NCBI RefSeq assembly: GCF_002897295.1
Contig: NZ_BEXF01000017.1
Span: forward strand, 1-64,000
Direction: 5' to 3'
Length of the DNA stretch: 64,000 nucleotides
From: Brevibacillus reuszeri
GTDB lineage: Bacteria; Bacillota; Bacilli; Brevibacillales; Brevibacillaceae
Positions 42,788-51,758 of the stretch are shown one piece after another (positions within the stretch are counted from its first letter, which is position 1; each line of letters begins with the position of its first letter). The notes beneath the pieces are model-generated. The model made no database searches. It was not told where the DNA came from and saw nothing but the letters and a program-made list of their open reading frames with translations. The translations under genes and the position numbers were made by a program.

Positions 42788-43471
42788 TTGCTGGAATCGA
42801 CATTTTTCTCATCGCTATTACTCATCATTACAATTAATATCGTGCTTAGCGGGGACAATGCGGTGGTTATCGCAGTAGCATGTCGCAAGCTGCAGCCTGT
42901 GCAACGCAAAAAAGCAATTTTATGGGGGACGTTTCTCGCCGTTATCGTCAGGGTAATAGCTACGATCCTTGCTGTTTATTTGCTACAAATCCCGTACCTG
43001 TATCTCGTGGGGGGCGTTATTCTTTTATGGATCAGCTACAAGCTGCTGCGGGATGAAGAGGATAGTGAACAAATAGATGCAAGCGACGATCTCGTCCAAG
43101 CTGTCAAAACCATCGTTGTCGCTGATGTGATGATGGGGCTTGATAACGTTCTGGCTATTGCCGGTGCAGCAAAAGGGAGCATCCTCTTGATCGTGCTAGG
43201 TCTATTGATCAGCATTCCACTCATGATTTTTGGCAGTCAGCTCATTTTAAAAGCGATGGAGCGGTTTCAGTGGCTCGTCTACGTGGGGGCTGCTGTACTT
43301 GCGCTGGCTGCAGCTAATATGATCGTGACAGAGAGAGTTGTATCTGATTGGATCGCGGGCAAAGGCTGGCTTGAGGCGAGTATAAAGATTGCGATTGTCG
43401 CTCTCGTCTTGATACTGGGGCTGTGGCAGCGTACACATACGGGTGAAAAAGAGCAGCAAAGCGAGCGCTGA
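42788..43471 (+). CDS. TerC family membrane protein (YjbE/YkoY-like)
   Basis: The 227-aa protein has about seven hydrophobic segments and the TerC signatures IVLSGDNAVVIAVACRKL (with the conserved GDN) and VVADVMMGLDNVLAIAGAA (with LDN). Members such as YkoY and YceF supply or export Mn2+ for secreted metalloenzymes in Bacillus. The start is a TTG at 42788, nine bases after AGGAGG; the frame extends far upstream but without a site. I found no convincing yybP-ykoY riboswitch in the 144-bp upstream region. Confidence 0.85.
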   Translation: MLESTFFSSLLLIITINIVLSGDNAVVIAVACRKLQPVQRKKAILWGTFLAVIVRVIATILAVYLLQIPYLYLVGGVILLWISYKLLRDEEDSEQIDASDDLVQAVKTIVVADVMMGLDNVLAIAGAAKGSILLIVLGLLISIPLMIFGSQLILKAMERFQWLVYVGAAVLALAAANMIVTERVVSDWIAGKGWLEASIKIAIVALVLILGLWQRTHTGEKEQQSER

Positions 43472-43474
43472 TGA

Positions 43475-44563
43475 TTACAACGATTTTACGATAGTAACCG
43501 ACACCCATTCTTTGTCATACAGATTGATCTCGTAAGGGGAGGCCACTGGCGATCCGTCCTCCTCTTGCAGGATTCGAATGATGGGCCTATTGACGGCAAG
43601 CGGGTTTACATTGGAAATGACACCAATGTGACCTGTGCTTAAAAGGACAGTGGTCGCGATTGGATAGATAGCGACGTGCTGGAGAAAGATCTTGAGCAGA
43701 TCAATATCAAAATAAGTATTCCCCGAAGCAAACAAAAATTCAGTGGCATCGCTAGGCGAGTAGCTTTTGCGAAAAGGACGGGGAGAAATCAGCGCATCGT
43801 AAACGTCTGCGATGGCGACGATGCGTGCATACTCATGGATATTTTTTTCACAGAGCTGTCTGGGGTAGCCCGTTCCGTTGTAGCGCTCATGATGCTGCAG
43901 GGCACAGTGAGCAGAGACGACAGAAATATTGTGCTGATTCCGCAAAATGTTGAAGCCATCCTCGGTATGGTATTGAATGCGCTGACGCTCTTCCTGTGAC
44001 AGCTCGGTTCGCATCGTCCACAGCTCCTTTGGAACCTGTGTCATCCCGATATCGAACAAAAGAGCTCCAATACCTAGCTCCATCATTTGACTTTGGTTAT
44101 AGCCCTTTGCGAGTCCCACTACGCCAGCCAGTACGGCTACGTTGACAGCGTGGTGAAAAAAATAACCATCCAATACGTGGAGGTTGGACAGATTGACCAT
44201 GACATCTCTGCGGCCGCTGAGATCGGTTAAAATTTCTCGAAATACCTTTTGAAAGCTGCTGCCAAAGTCAGGAACGGATGTGCGCCCTTTTATATGGGGC
44301 TGATCCATTAATGTCGTCATCGTCTTGTAAACCGTATCTACTGCATCTTTCCGCGTCTCATCGCGAATGACATCTTCAGGAATGATATCGTCGGTGTGCT
44401 TATCCTGAACGTAGAGGGTATCAATCCCTAAACGAACAAGCCGTTCAATGTAACGGGCTGTCAATTCCACCCCATGACCCAAGAGGACGTTTCCATTTTC
44501 CAGGAACACGCTTTTGGCTATTACATCTCCCGGCTTGACCGAGGTAATATGCAGTTTTCTCAC
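43475..44563 (-). CDS. HD-GYP domain protein with a degenerate HD dyad
   Basis: The 362-aa protein has an N-terminal about 50-residue domain (PGDVIAKSVFLENGNVLLGHG) common in Firmicute HD-GYP proteins and an HD-GYP domain from about 125. HHERYNGTGYP (224-234) is intact, as are His199 and an upstream His137/138, but the HD dyad position reads FDIG (Phe170-Asp171) instead of HDIG. A metal ligand is thus missing, so c-di-GMP hydrolysis may be lost or altered. The gene is monocistronic and convergent with the TerC-like gene, 3 bp apart. Confidence 0.82.
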   Translation of the reverse strand: MRKLHITSVKPGDVIAKSVFLENGNVLLGHGVELTARYIERLVRLGIDTLYVQDKHTDDIIPEDVIRDETRKDAVDTVYKTMTTLMDQPHIKGRTSVPDFGSSFQKVFREILTDLSGRRDVMVNLSNLHVLDGYFFHHAVNVAVLAGVVGLAKGYNQSQMMELGIGALLFDIGMTQVPKELWTMRTELSQEERQRIQYHTEDGFNILRNQHNISVVSAHCALQHHERYNGTGYPRQLCEKNIHEYARIVAIADVYDALISPRPFRKSYSPSDATEFLFASGNTYFDIDLLKIFLQHVAIYPIATTVLLSTGHIGVISNVNPLAVNRPIIRILQEEDGSPVASPYEINLYDKEWVSVTIVKSL

Positions 44564-44744
44564 AACGAAAGACCCCTGTCCTTTTGTGTTTTAATGTGAA
44601 TAGTCCTACTTTTCTGGTTAGTTGTCCTAGTGCAAATATATCACAAAAAAAGGAAGGAGACTACCTTTGACTCATTCTTTCAAAAAATATTTTAACGAAT
44701 AATAATTTATATGCGGTTATGCAGATGCCTGCATAGAGGCTTCC

Positions 44745-45362
44745 TTACTGTTCTGCGGCCCGGTCCGATCTCGTAAACCAACGGAACGGGTTGAGTGACC
44801 AGCGTGGCTCATAACGAGCATATCGCTCTTTACGCCGGGTAAGGCGCTGCTGCATTAGATCCATTTCAAAAGTAACACGACGCATTTCCAAGCGCAGAGA
44901 CTCTTGCATCTCTTCGATGTCAGCGATTTTTTGCAGAATGGTTGCTTGCATATGGTTTAAAGAAGAGAGCTGAGTCAGTTCGTTTTGGAACTGCATCAAC
45001 GTTTCTTGTACCGTCAATTCCATCTCGCGCATGCCGCTAGAAAGCTTATTTGGGGCGCCGACAGTGACCGCCGTTTCATCTGACAGAGACAATTCCTCTG
45101 AAAAGAGCATATCCTCTGAGATCCGGCCTTCCTCAATGAATTGCTTTTGAATCTCTTTTAAGGAGCTGTTACCGCTGTCTTTACGTTCCTTTACTTCCTT
45201 CAGAAGCGTAAAGCCCTTCTCGCTGATCAAATAGTGACCCTGCGGATTTTTCAGACGCTCTTGTAAGGGTACAAACAAGTCAAGCCAGTTACGCAGCGTA
45301 CGAACATGTACGTCTAGGCGATCAGCTACCTCTTTCGAAGCCATCCAAACTTGTACATCCAT
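44745..45362 (-). CDS. RacA-like protein: MerR-type HTH plus coiled coil
   Basis: The 205-aa protein has an N-terminal MerR-type helix-turn-helix (VWMASKEVADRLDVHVRTLRNWL, then a GHYLISEKG wing), a helical middle, a coiled coil at about 115-165 and a basic, aromatic C-terminus (RYEPRWSLNPFRWF). This layout resembles RacA, which anchors chromosomes during sporulation, or small MerR-like DNA-binding proteins of Bacillales; sequence identity to RacA is not obvious. AAGGAG precedes the ATG. A 7-bp-stem hairpin without T run lies downstream at 44718-44735. Confidence 0.7.
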   Translation of the reverse strand: MDVQVWMASKEVADRLDVHVRTLRNWLDLFVPLQERLKNPQGHYLISEKGFTLLKEVKERKDSGNSSLKEIQKQFIEEGRISEDMLFSEELSLSDETAVTVGAPNKLSSGMREMELTVQETLMQFQNELTQLSSLNHMQATILQKIADIEEMQESLRLEMRRVTFEMDLMQQRLTRRKERYARYEPRWSLNPFRWFTRSDRAAEQ

Positions 45363-45597
45363 CCCGAATCACTCCTTTTTTTCCCCTCAGTATTCCCGGT
45401 GGACTCATTATAGCACCATTTTTTTCCGGGAAAGGCAAAATCGACAAAGGTTCTAAAAAGAAGTGATGTTTCGTCCGATTTGGACAGGCGCGCATATTTT
45501 GTCAAAAGGAAGTGGGCCATTCATAATGACCGGGACATGCGCGTACATATGGAAGGAATACACGTCCATACCTATTGATGAGGAGAGGACCGTACGT

Positions 45598-46320
45598 ATG
45601 CAGCCTGAGTTCTGGTTTGTTTTTGGATCTGCCGCAGTAGCGAGTAGTGTCGGCGGATTGCTGCTATGCTTGCGCGCGTGGTCTACCCAGTCCTTATTCG
45701 CCATGATCAGTGCAGGAGCGGGACTGCTTTTCGCAATTACGATGCTGGATCTAGTGCCACATGTTCTGGAACAAGAAGGGCAGCGGGTCATGCCTTTTGT
45801 TTTGATAGGCTTCGTGCTGATGTTTACACTTGAATTGATTGGCAAGGCAGGAAAAGAAGTGGGCTCGACCGGGGTCATTGGAGTGTTGACGGGTTTCTTG
45901 CTGCATGCGTTTGTCGAAGGCATGTCGCTGATCGCGAGCTTTCAAATGGATACAAACGTAGGGGTATCCGTGCTTCTTGCTATGCTTTTGCATAAAATTC
46001 CCGACGGCGTGACGGTGGCTTCTTTGTTGCTTGCCGCTACGCGTTCTCGACAAAAAGCTTTTTGGGGGGCTTCCTCTCTCGGGCTTGCGACGGTTATTGG
46101 AGCGGGAAGTGTTGGCATTGTAGAGCGCATTTTCCCCCCAAGCTGGTCAGGCGTCATTCTGGCTATGACCGCAGGCATTTTTTTGTATGTCTCGGCAAGC
46201 CACCTCATTCCTTATATTTTGAGTGCGAAAAAGGCACAGCTCGGTGCTTATTTTGTCGGGGCGATTCTCGTTTACATGGTGTTGACCGCTTATTTGCAAG
46301 GAAGTCATGTGCATGTATAA
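45598..46320 (+). CDS. ZIP family metal transporter
   Basis: The 240-aa protein has about eight hydrophobic segments and the two ZIP metal motifs HAFVEG and HKIPDG in TM4 and TM5. Length and motifs resemble bacterial ZupT/ZIP proteins for Zn2+ and other divalent cations. ATG 45598 follows AGGAGAGG; the frame is open upstream but has no better start. A short gene for an acidic peptide follows 67 bp downstream. Confidence 0.85.
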   Translation: MQPEFWFVFGSAAVASSVGGLLLCLRAWSTQSLFAMISAGAGLLFAITMLDLVPHVLEQEGQRVMPFVLIGFVLMFTLELIGKAGKEVGSTGVIGVLTGFLLHAFVEGMSLIASFQMDTNVGVSVLLAMLLHKIPDGVTVASLLLAATRSRQKAFWGASSLGLATVIGAGSVGIVERIFPPSWSGVILAMTAGIFLYVSASHLIPYILSAKKAQLGAYFVGAILVYMVLTAYLQGSHVHV

Positions 46321-46387
46321 ACAGCGGACTCCGTTGCCAGTCTAAGAAAAGAATGGCATTCTCTATCCGAGAAAAGGAGTCCTGAAG

Positions 46388-46543
46388 ATGAAAACAGAGC
46401 AAGCAAACAGCAGCATGGAGGAACAAGTACAGAGACAGGCTGAATTCCCGGCAAACGGAACATCCCTCAATCCCCTGGATGAAGAATGGGTGTTTTCAGG
46501 CACGCAATCGACATCAGTTGACCAGCCTGCCAGCACGGAATAG
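46388..46543 (+). CDS. small acidic protein, 51 aa
   Basis: ATG 46388 is preceded by AAAAGGAG with good spacing. The 51-aa product starts MKTEQANSSMEEQ, is acidic, Gln/Ser/Thr-rich and without hydrophobic segments; it looks disordered. No family is recognised. The strong ribosome binding site supports translation. It lies between the ZIP gene and fabI. Confidence 0.55.
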   Translation: MKTEQANSSMEEQVQRQAEFPANGTSLNPLDEEWVFSGTQSTSVDQPASTE

Positions 46544-46660
46544 GTCATGATCCGTTATGCCTTGTCCTTTTCGATAAAATCCCTACCCAGCCCCTCTCGT
46601 AAGTGCGGACGAGATCGGTTATAATGGCAGGGGAATATGTTGGAAAGGGGCATACATAAA

Positions 46661-47434
46661 ATGAATACATTGTTACAAGGCAAAAACATCGTCATCATGG
46701 GTGTTGCGAATCACCGCAGCATTGCCTGGGGAATTGCACAATCCTTGCATAAAGCGGGAGCGAACCTGATCTTTACCTACCAGGGAGAGCGTCTGCGTGA
46801 AAATGTAGCAGAATTGACCGAGAAAATCGGAGCAGATTCGCTCCTCGTGAACTGCGATGTAACCAAGGACGAGGACGTAGAAGCAGCATTTGCCTTGATC
46901 AAAGAAAAAGTGGGTGTTATCCACGGCTTGGCACACTGCATCGCGTTTGCTAAAACGGAAGAGCTGGAAGGCGAGTACGTCAATACTTCCCGCGACGGTT
47001 ATGCGCTGGCACAAGACATCAGTGCGTACTCTCTGGTAGCGGTAGCACGTGCTGCCCGCCCATTGATGACTGAAGGCGGAAGCATCGTGACCATGACTTA
47101 CCTTGGTGGCGAGCGTGCGGTACCTAACTACAACGTGATGGGCGTTGCCAAAGCAGCACTGGATGCATCCGTTCGTTATTTGGCTAACGACCTGGGCAAG
47201 GAAAACATCCGCGTAAATGCGATCTCGGCAGGTCCGATTCGTACGCTGGCTGCAAAAGGAATCCGCAACTTCAACTCCGTTTTGAAGGAAATTGAAGAAA
47301 AAGCTCCATTGCGCCGTACGATTGACCAATCCGAGGTAGGCGACACTGCATTGTTCTTGTTCAGCAATCTGTCTAGAGGTATTACCGGTGAAATTCTGCA
47401 CGTCGATGCTGGCTATAGCATCATTGGCGGCTAA
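46661..47434 (+). CDS. fabI: enoyl-[acyl-carrier-protein] reductase FabI
   Basis: The 257-aa protein is a short-chain dehydrogenase/reductase with the FabI NAD(H)-binding pattern GVANHRSIAWG near 14-24 and the catalytic triad residues Tyr147, Tyr157 and Lys164 (Y-x6-K in NYNVMGVAK). It carries out the last reduction of fatty acid elongation and is the target of triclosan. ATG 46661 follows GAAAGGGG; the in-frame TTG at 46637 has no site. It is monocistronic with a strong terminator. Confidence 0.95.
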   Translation: MNTLLQGKNIVIMGVANHRSIAWGIAQSLHKAGANLIFTYQGERLRENVAELTEKIGADSLLVNCDVTKDEDVEAAFALIKEKVGVIHGLAHCIAFAKTEELEGEYVNTSRDGYALAQDISAYSLVAVARAARPLMTEGGSIVTMTYLGGERAVPNYNVMGVAKAALDASVRYLANDLGKENIRVNAISAGPIRTLAAKGIRNFNSVLKEIEEKAPLRRTIDQSEVGDTALFLFSNLSRGITGEILHVDAGYSIIGG

Positions 47435-47443
47435 ACGAATAAC

Positions 47444-47511
47444 AGGCTCCTGTTCCCCGCATACTATACAAAACAATCGTTTTGTTAACTGCGAGGAAGG
47501 GAGCCTTTTTT
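47444..47511 (+). terminator. intrinsic terminator of fabI
   Basis: AGGCTCC, then TTCCCCGCA, pair with TGCGAGGAA and GGAGCCT over a long stem, enclosing a second small hairpin (AAAACAATCGTTTT), followed by T6. Confidence 0.75.
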
Positions 47512-47574
47512 ATGTTTCCATTGATTACAAACATGGAAGAATTTTTGATTTATATGGGCGGAGGATTTCAGTAT

Positions 47575-50031
47575 TTACCTGCCCATTTCGGCGATGAAGC
47601 GGGAGGTTCTGGTCTTGCGTCCGAATCGCTCCCGGGGGATACCGATACAGAGGCTATGCCGAGCGCGGGTAATCGCAACGTATAACAATCTGCGTTCTTC
47701 CTCCAGGGCAGCATATCCACCTTTGCGCAGCTCGTCCAGCGTGTATTCATGAGGGATTGCGCCTTCCACCAGATCTGGTAAAAAGACGTGATCGTACTCA
47801 AGTCCTTTGGCACGATGAATACTGAGTACATGTACTGCTTCATCAGGGAGTGGCCGCTGCGTGCGCCACTCTTTTTCGTTTTGGGTCATCTGCTGGATGT
47901 AGGCCAAAAAGTCACTGACGGTGGCATGTCGTTTCGCTGCTGCCAAGATCTGTTGCAGCTCGTCACTCCAGCGTTCCCGGCCATCTTCCCGGTCGCGGGA
48001 GCGCTTTTTCAAATAATCTCGCAGCTTGCCATCCTCGAAAATCAGCTCGAGTGCTTGTGCGGGCGGACAGTCCTTGGCAGCAGATAATATCTCGGTAACC
48101 GCCTGCAAATGCTTTCGCTGATACGGCTTTAGCTGGGTGAGGAGAGGCAGGACATGCAAAATCGGGATATCCTCGATAATGGCTTGGCTGCGCAGCGCGT
48201 TCCACATATCTGCTGAGATGTAGAGCGTAGGCAAGATTTCTTTCAAAGCGTCCGTATCATCCGGGTTGACTGCAAGTCGCAAGTAATGCAGAGTCCAGCG
48301 CACTGTTTGCCGTTGATAAAAGGAGTCCTCCTCCTGTGTGTAGTGAAAGGGGATGCCAGCTTCACTCAAACGCTCCAGGATTGGGCGGGCGGATTCGTTC
48401 GTCCGATACAGAACGGCGCACTCGCCTAGAATGGCCCCTTGCTCACGGCGATGTATGATTTCATCAACAATACGTGATGCCTGCTCTTCCTCGTCTTCGG
48501 GCTCGAATAAATACGTGTCTCCTTCCTCGCTATGAAAGGAGAGGCATTCCTTTGCCCAGCGAGCACGATTGTTGCCAATCAAGGAGTATCCAAGACTGAC
48601 GATGGAAGCGTGTGAACGATAATTCACTTCCAGTGTAATAGATTTGGCCTCCGGAAAATCGTTGGTGAAGCCCAGTATGTATTGGGGATCACTGCCGCGA
48701 AATCCGTAAATCGATTGATCGTCGTCACCGATGACACATAGATTGTTTTGCGGCGCGGCGAGCAGCTTGACTGTTTCGTACTGGATGCGGTTGATATCCT
48801 GAAACTCATCGATCATCACATGTGTTATTCGATTTTGGTAGCGCTGCAATAGCTGAGTGTCATCACGCAGCATTTCATAACAGCCGAGCAGCATGTCGTC
48901 AAAGTCAAACCAGTTATGCTTTTTCTTGGCTGCTTCGTAAATCGGGTAGAGTGCTTGTGCCCGCTTTTCTGAGGTGCTGTCGAGCTCCCTGTACGCAACA
49001 TCCTGAGGGAGAAGGTATTCGTTTTTCCAGCGACTGACGATCCCCAGCGCTTCCTGTATGTCATTTTCCTTTAGGGCGATCAGATCATCATGACCAAGCA
49101 AAGCACCTGTTTCCCTTAGCAGTCGCCACTTTTGCCAATCCTTTTTCAAGAGACGCTGCTGGTCCCAACGATTAGGCTGATGGTGCATAAGCATGCGGTA
49201 AAAAATGCTGTGAAACGTACCTGCGATCAGCTCGCGTGCTTGGTGGGGAGGAAGCTGACGGGCAATCCGTTGCCTGATTTCATCCGCTGCCTTGGTCGTA
49301 AAGGTAACTACCATAATTTGTTTCGGTTCTATGCCACAAGCTTGAATCAGATGGGCAGTGCGGGCCGTCATCACTCTTGTTTTGCCGCTGCCAGCTCCTG
49401 CGAGAATGAGCAAAGGTCCGTCCGTCGTCTCAACTGCCTCTCGTTGACCGGGGTGCAGCGGCTCATCTCTTTTTTGCTCAAGCAGATGCTGAATGCTTTT
49501 CTTTGGTGTCAAACGCTTGCGAAAAATCGGCGGCTTTGGTGCTGGCGGGGGAGTTGTGGCGCTGCTGCCAATTGTTCTTTTTTTAGGCATGCGAAAGGAA
49601 CCGATCATCACGGAATCGTCTTCTTCTGCTGGCGTATCTGCTTGTGGAATATCTGATTGATCAGAAGAAAAAGCGAGTTCATCCTTGTTCAAGTCGTGCG
49701 CGGTTTGCCCATTCGTGTATGCTTGTCCACCGTCTGTGCCTGTATCCTTGCGCAAGGCTGCCTCAAAGGCGGTTGCTGCCGTCTCATCCAGCGCTTGCAG
49801 CCAGTTCGGATTTTCGGAACTGGCTCGGTCGCTATCCATTAGCGAGCAGACAGCTCCTTCTGGATGAGCAAAATAAGGCTCGAAGCTTATCCCTGCAATC
49901 AATCGAAGCGCCGCTGCGCAGGCTGGACACCGTACCTGATCCTGTCGGGCAGCCATGCGCCAAAACGGTATGCGATTGTATGTCTCGGGTAGCAACAGGA
50001 TGGGTTTGTTGTCTAGTAGGGCAAAGTTCAT
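47575..50031 (-). CDS. UvrD/Rep/PcrA-family helicase with CoiA-like zinc-ribbon N-terminus
   Basis: The 818-aa protein has an N-terminal region (1-65) with CPAC (35-38), AHP (His56) and C62, resembling the zinc-binding N-terminus of competence proteins CoiA, then a disordered Pro/Ser/Thr-rich linker to about 190, and a complete SF1 UvrD helicase: Walker A AGAGSGKT at 211-218, IDEFQDINRIQ, GDDDQSIYGFRG, LEVNYRSH, VLSIHRAKGLEYDHVFLP and LLYVAITRARHSL. All motifs are intact. ATG 50031 follows GAGG; the frame to 50208 has no better start. A normal PcrA lacks such an N-terminus, so the protein may target particular DNA or partners. Confidence 0.87.
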   Translation of the reverse strand: MNFALLDNKPILLLPETYNRIPFWRMAARQDQVRCPACAAALRLIAGISFEPYFAHPEGAVCSLMDSDRASSENPNWLQALDETAATAFEAALRKDTGTDGGQAYTNGQTAHDLNKDELAFSSDQSDIPQADTPAEEDDSVMIGSFRMPKKRTIGSSATTPPPAPKPPIFRKRLTPKKSIQHLLEQKRDEPLHPGQREAVETTDGPLLILAGAGSGKTRVMTARTAHLIQACGIEPKQIMVVTFTTKAADEIRQRIARQLPPHQARELIAGTFHSIFYRMLMHHQPNRWDQQRLLKKDWQKWRLLRETGALLGHDDLIALKENDIQEALGIVSRWKNEYLLPQDVAYRELDSTSEKRAQALYPIYEAAKKKHNWFDFDDMLLGCYEMLRDDTQLLQRYQNRITHVMIDEFQDINRIQYETVKLLAAPQNNLCVIGDDDQSIYGFRGSDPQYILGFTNDFPEAKSITLEVNYRSHASIVSLGYSLIGNNRARWAKECLSFHSEEGDTYLFEPEDEEEQASRIVDEIIHRREQGAILGECAVLYRTNESARPILERLSEAGIPFHYTQEEDSFYQRQTVRWTLHYLRLAVNPDDTDALKEILPTLYISADMWNALRSQAIIEDIPILHVLPLLTQLKPYQRKHLQAVTEILSAAKDCPPAQALELIFEDGKLRDYLKKRSRDREDGRERWSDELQQILAAAKRHATVSDFLAYIQQMTQNEKEWRTQRPLPDEAVHVLSIHRAKGLEYDHVFLPDLVEGAIPHEYTLDELRKGGYAALEEERRLLYVAITRARHSLCIGIPRERFGRKTRTSRFIAEMGR

Positions 50032-50093
50032 TATGACACCTCGAAAAGATGATAGGGAGTACCGGCGTATCTTATCGCTCGCCTTTACATGGA

Positions 50094-50127
50094 AAGAAGA
50101 AGTGCCCCCTGGCCGCAGGGGACACTT
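50094..50127 (-). terminator. intrinsic terminator
   Basis: AAGTGTCCCCTG and CAGGGGGCACTT (minus strand) pair around CGGC, followed by CTTCTTT, downstream of the CNNM gene at 50144. Confidence 0.7.
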
Positions 50128-50143
50128 GCCAATAATCGTGTCG

Positions 50144-51508
50144 TTAGGATTGAGCGTGCAAAAGCACGGTATCTTCTGGCAGGGCTTCTGGGTCCTCTTC
50201 GCCCACATAGGTAATGTTTACCCGTGTGATCCGGTGGTTTTCCAGCTCGCTGATAGTGAAGAGATAGCCCTGAAACATAACTGTCTTGCCATTTGCGACT
50301 TCCTCGTTTAGCTGACTATAGAGCCAACCAGCAATCGTGTCTACCTCATCGGAAACGACCTCGATGGTAATGTAGTCGTTCAGTTCATTTAACAGCGTTT
50401 TTCCTGAAACGGAGAGAGCGTTGTTGGTGCTTTCTTCAATTTCTGGACGTTCATTCTCGTCAAATTCGTCCTGGATATCCCCAACAATTTCTTCGAGTAT
50501 GTCTTCCATTGTGAGAAGACCTGCTGTTCCGCCATACTCATCGATGACGATTGCCAACTGCGAGCGACGTTTTTGCATCAATCGCAGCACGTGACTGATC
50601 TCCATCGATTCAGGTACAGTGAGGAGCGGACGGAGGAAGTTTTTCAATTCTGCCTTGCCTGTACTCAGAGCAGACAGGTAAAAATCAGAGATGTGGACGA
50701 AGCCAATCAATCTGTCTTTGTCTTCGTGAGCGACAGGGAAGCGGGAATGACGCGATTCCTTCATGATTTGGAGGTTTTCCTCAAAGGTGTTGTCATCGTA
50801 CAGACAAATCATGTCGATCCGCGGAATCATGATTTCCCGGGCAAGTCGTTCGGAAAATTCAAAGACATTGTCAACAAGTGCCATTTCTGTTTGGTCGATA
50901 TGCCCGCTCTTGTGACTCTGGTTAACGAGCAGACGAATTTCCTCTTCGGTATGAGCCGACTCATTCTCAGATGCCGGTTCAATTCCAAATCGTCTGATTA
51001 AAAGATTTGCTGCTCCATTCAAAAACCAGATGAGCGGATAGCTCAGCTTGTAGAAAAACATGAGTGGAGCGGCCGTCCAAAGCGAGGTTGCCTCTGCTTT
51101 TTGAATAGCCAACGACTTGGGCGCCAGCTCGCCTAAAACGATATGCAAAAAAGTAATGATCGCAAAAGCAATAGCGAGTGAAATCGGGCCACCCAAGTAT
51201 TGAGGTAAGTGGAAAAATGCTACCATGGGCTCGACGTAATGGGCGATTGCAGGCTCACCAACCCAACCTAACCCGAGTGATGCCAGCGTGATTCCGAGCT
51301 GGCAGGCAGACAGATAGGCGTCTAGCTGCTTCGTGACCTTTTGCGCGTAGCGGGCTCTTTGGTTATTGCCTTCGCTTACGAGCTGGGTCAGACGGGTTTG
51401 GCGAACTTTTACCAACGAGAATTCTGCTGCGACGAAGAATCCGTTCAAAAGAACCAAAAACATCACGAGCAGCAGATTCAGCGTAATCTCCCCTATCGGA
51501 CTCTCCAA
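50144..51508 (-). CDS. CNNM/HlyC-CorC family membrane protein, second copy
   Basis: The 454-aa protein shares domain order and many segments with 27042-28367: DUF21 membrane domain (LGITLASLGLGWVGEPA, FLHIVLGELAPKSLAIQ), two CBS domains with IPRIDM and IDEYGGTAGLLTMEDILEEIVGDIQDEFDE, and a CorC_HlyC domain. The two are clearly paralogues that have diverged. TTG 51508 follows GGAGG. Magnesium or metal efflux is the likely role, by family. The helicase gene lies downstream with a terminator between. Confidence 0.85.
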   Translation of the reverse strand: MESPIGEITLNLLLVMFLVLLNGFFVAAEFSLVKVRQTRLTQLVSEGNNQRARYAQKVTKQLDAYLSACQLGITLASLGLGWVGEPAIAHYVEPMVAFFHLPQYLGGPISLAIAFAIITFLHIVLGELAPKSLAIQKAEATSLWTAAPLMFFYKLSYPLIWFLNGAANLLIRRFGIEPASENESAHTEEEIRLLVNQSHKSGHIDQTEMALVDNVFEFSERLAREIMIPRIDMICLYDDNTFEENLQIMKESRHSRFPVAHEDKDRLIGFVHISDFYLSALSTGKAELKNFLRPLLTVPESMEISHVLRLMQKRRSQLAIVIDEYGGTAGLLTMEDILEEIVGDIQDEFDENERPEIEESTNNALSVSGKTLLNELNDYITIEVVSDEVDTIAGWLYSQLNEEVANGKTVMFQGYLFTISELENHRITRVNITYVGEEDPEALPEDTVLLHAQS

Positions 51509-51758
51509 GCATACCTCCAGCCTCCCGCAGTACGAAAGGTGGAGAATTCACCTCCGTTATTGTAAATGTACTTTCAATGTACGAAATCATTTGTGTAAAC
51601 ATTCGTATATTCGTTGTTATAGGTTAGTATACCAATTGGTCAACCGAAGAGTCAAAACGTTCCGATTCCCATATGTGCTAACAACGAGACGAATGGACAT
51701 ACCCGAAACCACTGAATCATACACATAAACGAGTAACTGTCCAAGGGAGGGGAGGAGA

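Noticed and set aside
44718..44735. Hairpin TATGCAG-ATGC-CTGCATA as terminator
   Set aside because: The stem is good but there is no T run on either side.
47512..47685. Short plus-strand frame starting MFPLITNMEEF
   Set aside because: The ATG follows the fabI terminator T run without a ribosome binding site, and most of the frame is antisense to the helicase 3' end.
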